Shown piece by piece: positions 14,745 through 17,001 of a stretch of 17,001 bases of DNA. The notes under the pieces were generated by a model, which was given only the letters and a program-made list of their open reading frames with translations, did no database searches and was not told where the DNA came from. The translations under genes were made by a program, and so were the position numbers. Position 1 is the first letter of the stretch. Each line of letters starts with the position of its first letter. The DNA is from Candidatus Pelagibacterales bacterium. Lineage in GTDB: Bacteria > Pseudomonadota > Alphaproteobacteria > TMED109. The DNA lies in the NCBI GenBank assembly GCA_002732015.1, contig PCCU01000002.1:23858-40858 (forward strand). Direction: 5' to 3'.

Positions 14745-15251
14745 TTAAGAACAAGCTCCTAACATTACATCTATATATTTTTTTTTCATACCTACACTGC
14801 CGTCATGCATATCTGCTATAACTATAAGATAAGAACTTTTCCTTAGTCGACACCTAAATGATACTTCCGCCTTTCCTCCTTCTGGAAAAAACTCATATAT
14901 TGCTATTTCTGGAAAAGGGTTTTCTAAACCTAATACATGAACTCTTTTAGGATAGTCACTAGCACTCATGTCGCAATTGATTGAGAAACTCACAGGCACA
15001 ACATTACCATCTTCTGCAATATCAGGTATATCTAAATCTACTAAGTTAGGAACTATTTTTCTACCTTTGATAATATTTTTTACTATTCTTTCGGCTTCTT
15101 CTTTGTCTGGCTCAACTCTAAATGTTTGTCTGTAGGATTGAAATCTATCTCGAAATGGTCTCCCGTCTGCAAATGATTTGTAGGCAAAATATTTAGAAAA
15201 AAGCCCTAAAATAATTCCGCAAAATAATCTTCTGTTTACCAATTTTTTCAT
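14745..15251 (-). CDS. soxY: SoxY, covalent sulfur-carrier protein with atypical C-terminal arm
   Basis: SoxY carries sulfur intermediates as a cysteine adduct while SoxXA, SoxB and SoxCD act on them. This 168-residue protein has a probable Tat signal (N-R-R-L-F at 6-10 followed by a hydrophobic segment, cut near S-F-A-D). The SoxY beta-sandwich carries V-P-V-S-F-S-I-N (85-92), D-Y-P-K-R-V-H-V-L (99-107), N-P-F-P (111-114) and the C-terminal strand. The carrier cysteine is Cys167 in a tail reading L-G-A-C-S. In the SoxY proteins I know the arm is G-G-C-G-G-like; here one Gly is replaced by Ala and only a single Ser follows the Cys. Two other cysteines (93, 134) lie in the mature part. It overlaps soxX by one base (TAATG) and abuts soxZ. 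Confidence 0.9.
   Translation of the reverse strand: MKKLVNRRLFCGIILGLFSKYFAYKSFADGRPFRDRFQSYRQTFRVEPDKEEAERIVKNIIKGRKIVPNLVDLDIPDIAEDGNVVPVSFSINCDMSASDYPKRVHVLGLENPFPEIAIYEFFPEGGKAEVSFRCRLRKSSYLIVIADMHDGSVGMKKKYIDVMLGACS
14756..14760 (-). promoter_or_regulatory. soxZ ribosome-binding site embedded in the soxY carrier-arm codons
   Basis: AGGAG on the minus strand lies eleven bases before the soxZ ATG. Its bases belong to the soxY codons for Leu-Gly-Ala just before the carrier Cys167. There is no other candidate, because soxY stops immediately before soxZ starts. Confidence 0.5.
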
Positions 15252-15697
15252 TACTTTAAAGAATATAGGTATTCTACTAAGTGTTCAACTTCTTCTACTT
15301 CTAAAATAGTTTTACCTAAATATTTTTTTTGGGTTCTGGGATAATCTAATGTTTTAAAGTAAGATGGCATGATGCTATCAGGATTTATTATCTTGGCATT
15401 TATTAATCTTATTCTTATCTCTTCTTTGCTATATCTACTTCCTAAACCTAGTAAAGACGGACCAAAGTTTCCTTGAAACCTTTCTTCAGGCAATGGTGCG
15501 TTGTGACAGGATAAGCAGTTAGTCTTTCTACTTTTTAAAATTACTTTGCCTTTAATGGCATCACCTACTTCTATACTTGCAGGTTTAAAAGCAGTAAAAT
15601 TATTATAATCTATTATGTATGGAAAATATAACTTCTCATTAGAGAAGCAGTTTTTTAAAGTAAAAATTAAAATCAAAATGACAATTAAATATTTCAT
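15251..15697 (-). CDS. soxX: SoxX, monohaem cytochrome c subunit of SoxXA
   Basis: This 148-residue small cytochrome accepts electrons from SoxA during thiosulfate attachment to SoxY. A signal peptide covers about residues 1-20. The haem motif C-L-S-C-H is at Cys61, Cys64 and His65, followed by F-G-P-S-L-L-G-L-G (78-86). The axial Met110 is in I-M-P-S-Y-F, and a C-terminal helix of the usual type ends L-V-E-Y-L-Y-S-L-K. There is no convincing lipobox at Cys17, so it is probably soluble and periplasmic. It is the first gene of the sox run. No Shine-Dalgarno precedes the ATG at 15697; a TATAAT ends three bases before it. The 69 bp gap to the divergent CaiB-type gene must contain the promoter for the whole run. 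Confidence 0.92.
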   Translation of the reverse strand: MKYLIVILILIFTLKNCFSNEKLYFPYIIDYNNFTAFKPASIEVGDAIKGKVILKSRKTNCLSCHNAPLPEERFQGNFGPSLLGLGSRYSKEEIRIRLINAKIINPDSIMPSYFKTLDYPRTQKKYLGKTILEVEEVEHLVEYLYSLK

Positions 15698-15700
15698 AGT

Positions 15701-15706
15701 ATTATA
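15701..15706 (-). promoter_or_regulatory. -10-like TATAAT just before soxX
   Basis: TATAAT on the minus strand ends three bases from the soxX ATG, too close for a standard start at the A of the ATG. A second minus-strand TATAAT lies further upstream (plus-strand 15724-15729) and would give a leader of about 20 bases. One of the two probably drives the long sox transcript. Neither has a recognisable -35. Confidence 0.3.
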
Positions 15707-15725
15707 AACTTTTTAAAAATATTAT

Positions 15726-15731
15726 TATAAT
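15726..15731 (+). promoter_or_regulatory. -10-like TATAAT for the CaiB-type gene
   Basis: TATAAT lies 35 bases before the ATG at 15767, upstream of an A-rich AAAGAAAG sequence that may act as a weak ribosome site. No clear -35 is present. It overlaps the minus-strand TATAAT that may serve soxX. Confidence 0.35.
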
Positions 15732-15766
15732 TAAATATAGTTATTTAAACAAAAAGAAAGATAAAA

Positions 15767-16882
15767 ATGAAACCTCTGAAAGGCATAAGAGTGCTAGATT
15801 TTTCTACACTGCTTCCAGGCCCTTTAGCAACACTAATGTTAGTAGATGCTGGAGCCGAAGTAATTAAAGTAGAAAAAATCGGAGGTGAAGATTTAAGAAA
15901 ATCAAAACCTTTTATTAAAGGGAATAGTTTATTATTCTCTATTCTTAATAGAGGAAAAAAGTCTATAGAAGTAGACTTAAAAAATGAAAAGAATAGGGAA
16001 AAAATATTAAAATTAGTAAAAAGTTCTGATGTATTAGTTGAACAATTCAGGCCAGGCGTTATGAAAAGGCTAGGCCTTGACTGGAAAACTCTTAAGAAAA
16101 TAAATAAGAAATTAGTTTACTGTTCTATTACAGGATATGGACAAAGTGGGCCAAAAAAATTAGTTGCAGGGCATGATATCAATTATTTAGCTGAAAGTGG
16201 TTTGCTTAGTCTAAGTACAGATAAAAATGGAACTCCCATTTTGCCTAATACCCAAATTGCCGACATTGCAGGGGGAAGCTATCCTGCTTTTATGAATATT
16301 ATATTGGGCTTGTTGCTTGCTATCAGAAAAGGTTCAGGTTGTTATTTAGATATATCTATGTATGAAAACATGATACCTTTAGCCTGGCTAGGATTAGCTC
16401 ACTATACCTATCACAAGAAGTCACCTAGTGAAAATAGTCTTCATTTAAACGGAGGATTTCATAGGTATTTTATATATGAAACTTCTGATAAAAAATTTAT
16501 AGCTTTAGGGGCATTAGAAGACAAATTTTGGCATAGGTTTTGTGAAATAATTAGAGCCCCAAACTCTGTAGTTTTTGAAAAAGAAAAACCTTCTGAGATT
16601 ATTAAAAAAATACAAATAATTATAAATTCTAAAACTGGATCTTTTTGGAAAAAAAAATTTTCTAAAGAAACAAATGTATGTTGTACTCTTGTAGAGAAAG
16701 TCGAGAACTTGATAAAAGATCCTCACTTGGCTGAAAAAAAACTTTCATTAAAAAGTCAGTTATTTAAAAAAAATAATACCCCCCATATAAACACAGTTAT
16801 AGATAGAAAGATTAAAGAGCAGAAAAAAATTCAAAAAGCTCCCTTGCTAGCAGAACATAACTATATTATTAATAAACTATGA
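15767..16882 (+). CDS. CaiB/BaiF family protein, alpha-methylacyl-CoA racemase type
   Basis: This 371-residue member of the family III CoA-transferase superfamily starts with K-G-I-R-V-L-D-F-S (5-13), L-P-G-P (16-19) and A-E-V-I-K-V-E (30-36), the CoA-binding Rossmann-like part. The residues of the racemase branch are present: His136 in A-G-H-D-I-N-Y, Asp166 in I-A-D-I-A-G-G and Glu251 in G-A-L-E-D-K-F-W, matching the His/Asp/Glu set of mycobacterial MCR. Asp166 is also the position of the CoA-transferase nucleophile. Racemases of this type epimerise 2-methyl-branched acyl-CoAs for beta-oxidation; formyl- or carnitine-CoA transferase is less likely given the His and Glu. It is divergent from soxX, and its TGA overlaps the next ATG (ATGA). 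Confidence 0.88.
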   Translation: MKPLKGIRVLDFSTLLPGPLATLMLVDAGAEVIKVEKIGGEDLRKSKPFIKGNSLLFSILNRGKKSIEVDLKNEKNREKILKLVKSSDVLVEQFRPGVMKRLGLDWKTLKKINKKLVYCSITGYGQSGPKKLVAGHDINYLAESGLLSLSTDKNGTPILPNTQIADIAGGSYPAFMNIILGLLLAIRKGSGCYLDISMYENMIPLAWLGLAHYTYHKKSPSENSLHLNGGFHRYFIYETSDKKFIALGALEDKFWHRFCEIIRAPNSVVFEKEKPSEIIKKIQIIINSKTGSFWKKKFSKETNVCCTLVEKVENLIKDPHLAEKKLSLKSQLFKKNNTPHINTVIDRKIKEQKKIQKAPLLAEHNYIINKL

Positions 16883-17001
16883 AAAATTTATTAATAATAA
16901 ATTCCAGTATGAGTGCTATTACTACTAATTTGAAAAAAAATAATTGCTGCGAAATATTAATAATTAGAAAAAATTTAAAAGAAGTTTTAAAAAAAAAAAC
17001 C
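16879..17001 (+). CDS. N-terminal fragment of an unidentified protein, runs off the window
   Basis: An open frame of 41 codons begins at ATG 16879-16881, overlaps the CaiB-type stop as ATGA, and is still open at the right edge. The start is a hydrophobic beta-strand-like M-K-N-L-L-I-I-N-S-S followed by a Lys/Asn-rich stretch with adjacent cysteines (23-24). The opening strand ending in a small polar turn faintly resembles the ASKHA-fold start of TsaB, but the usual Asp is Asn and too little is visible to name it. The 4-bp overlap with the upstream gene is the main evidence that it is real. Confidence 0.5.
   Translation, partial: MKNLLIINSSMSAITTNLKKNNCCEILIIRKNLKEVLKKKT

Noticed and set aside
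15647..15649. SoxX as a lipoprotein via Cys17
   Set aside because: The residues before Cys17 (L-K-N) do not fit a lipobox, so an ordinary cleaved signal peptide is more likely.
1..17001. tRNA, rRNA, CRISPR, insertion sequence or phage genes
   Set aside because: No cloverleaf-like segment, spaced repeats, terminal inverted repeats or transposase/integrase motifs were seen; coding density leaves little room.

Overview
This window is a low-GC (about 28-39% G+C where I hand-counted), densely packed stretch of bacterial chromosome. The longest non-coding gap is 135 bp (4024-4158), many neighbouring genes overlap, and there are no mobile elements, tRNAs, rRNAs or CRISPR arrays that I can see. The gene content fits a streamlined aerobic proteobacterium, most likely a marine alphaproteobacterium: an isoquinoline-1-oxidoreductase-type molybdenum hydroxylase, the MEP isoprenoid pathway, a periplasmic thiosulfate-oxidising Sox system, an AMACR-type CoA-transferase family protein and bacterioferritin. 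The lineage is an inference from style, composition and gene content, not from a marker gene.

Region 1 (1-4023, minus strand): the 5' end of a Tat-exported molybdopterin subunit (iorB-like), its 2Fe-2S partner (iorA-like), a short-chain dehydrogenase, a CoxE-type VWA protein, a MoxR/CoxD-type AAA ATPase and a bacterioferritin. The two Mo-hydroxylase genes are visibly richer in GC than the ATPase gene nearby. CoxD/CoxE-type pairs are known maturation factors for some molybdenum hydroxylases, so the linkage may be functional.

Region 2 (4159-9626): plus-strand gpmA converges on a minus-strand amidase. A plus-strand cluster follows: a HCCA-isomerase/DsbA-fold protein, an unrecognised exported protein with a C-terminal PDZ-like domain, and dxs (first step of the MEP pathway). 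dxs meets ispH (last step of the MEP pathway) tail to tail, and both stop codons lie inside one palindromic TCATGA.

Region 3 (15697 down to 9621, minus strand): eight genes with essentially no spacers: soxX-soxY-soxZ-soxA, a cystathionine beta-synthase with a CBS-domain pair, a cystathionine gamma-lyase/synthase, a SixA-type phosphohistidine phosphatase and ispH. This looks like one transcript of about 6 kb joining periplasmic thiosulfate oxidation to cytoplasmic (reverse) transsulfuration. No soxB or soxCD is present, and the place soxB takes in the classical order is occupied by the CBS gene. SoxY also ends in an atypical Gly-Ala-Cys-Ser tail instead of the usual GGCGG-type arm.

Region 4 (15767-17001, plus strand): a CaiB/BaiF family protein with the alpha-methylacyl-CoA racemase triad, overlapping the start of an unidentified gene that runs off the window.

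Several genes (gpmA, the HCCA-isomerase-like gene, moxR, soxX) have a TATAAT-like box only a few bases before the ATG and no Shine-Dalgarno sequence, whereas others (iorA, the SDR, bfr) have clear ones. This suggests a mix of leaderless and leadered translation.
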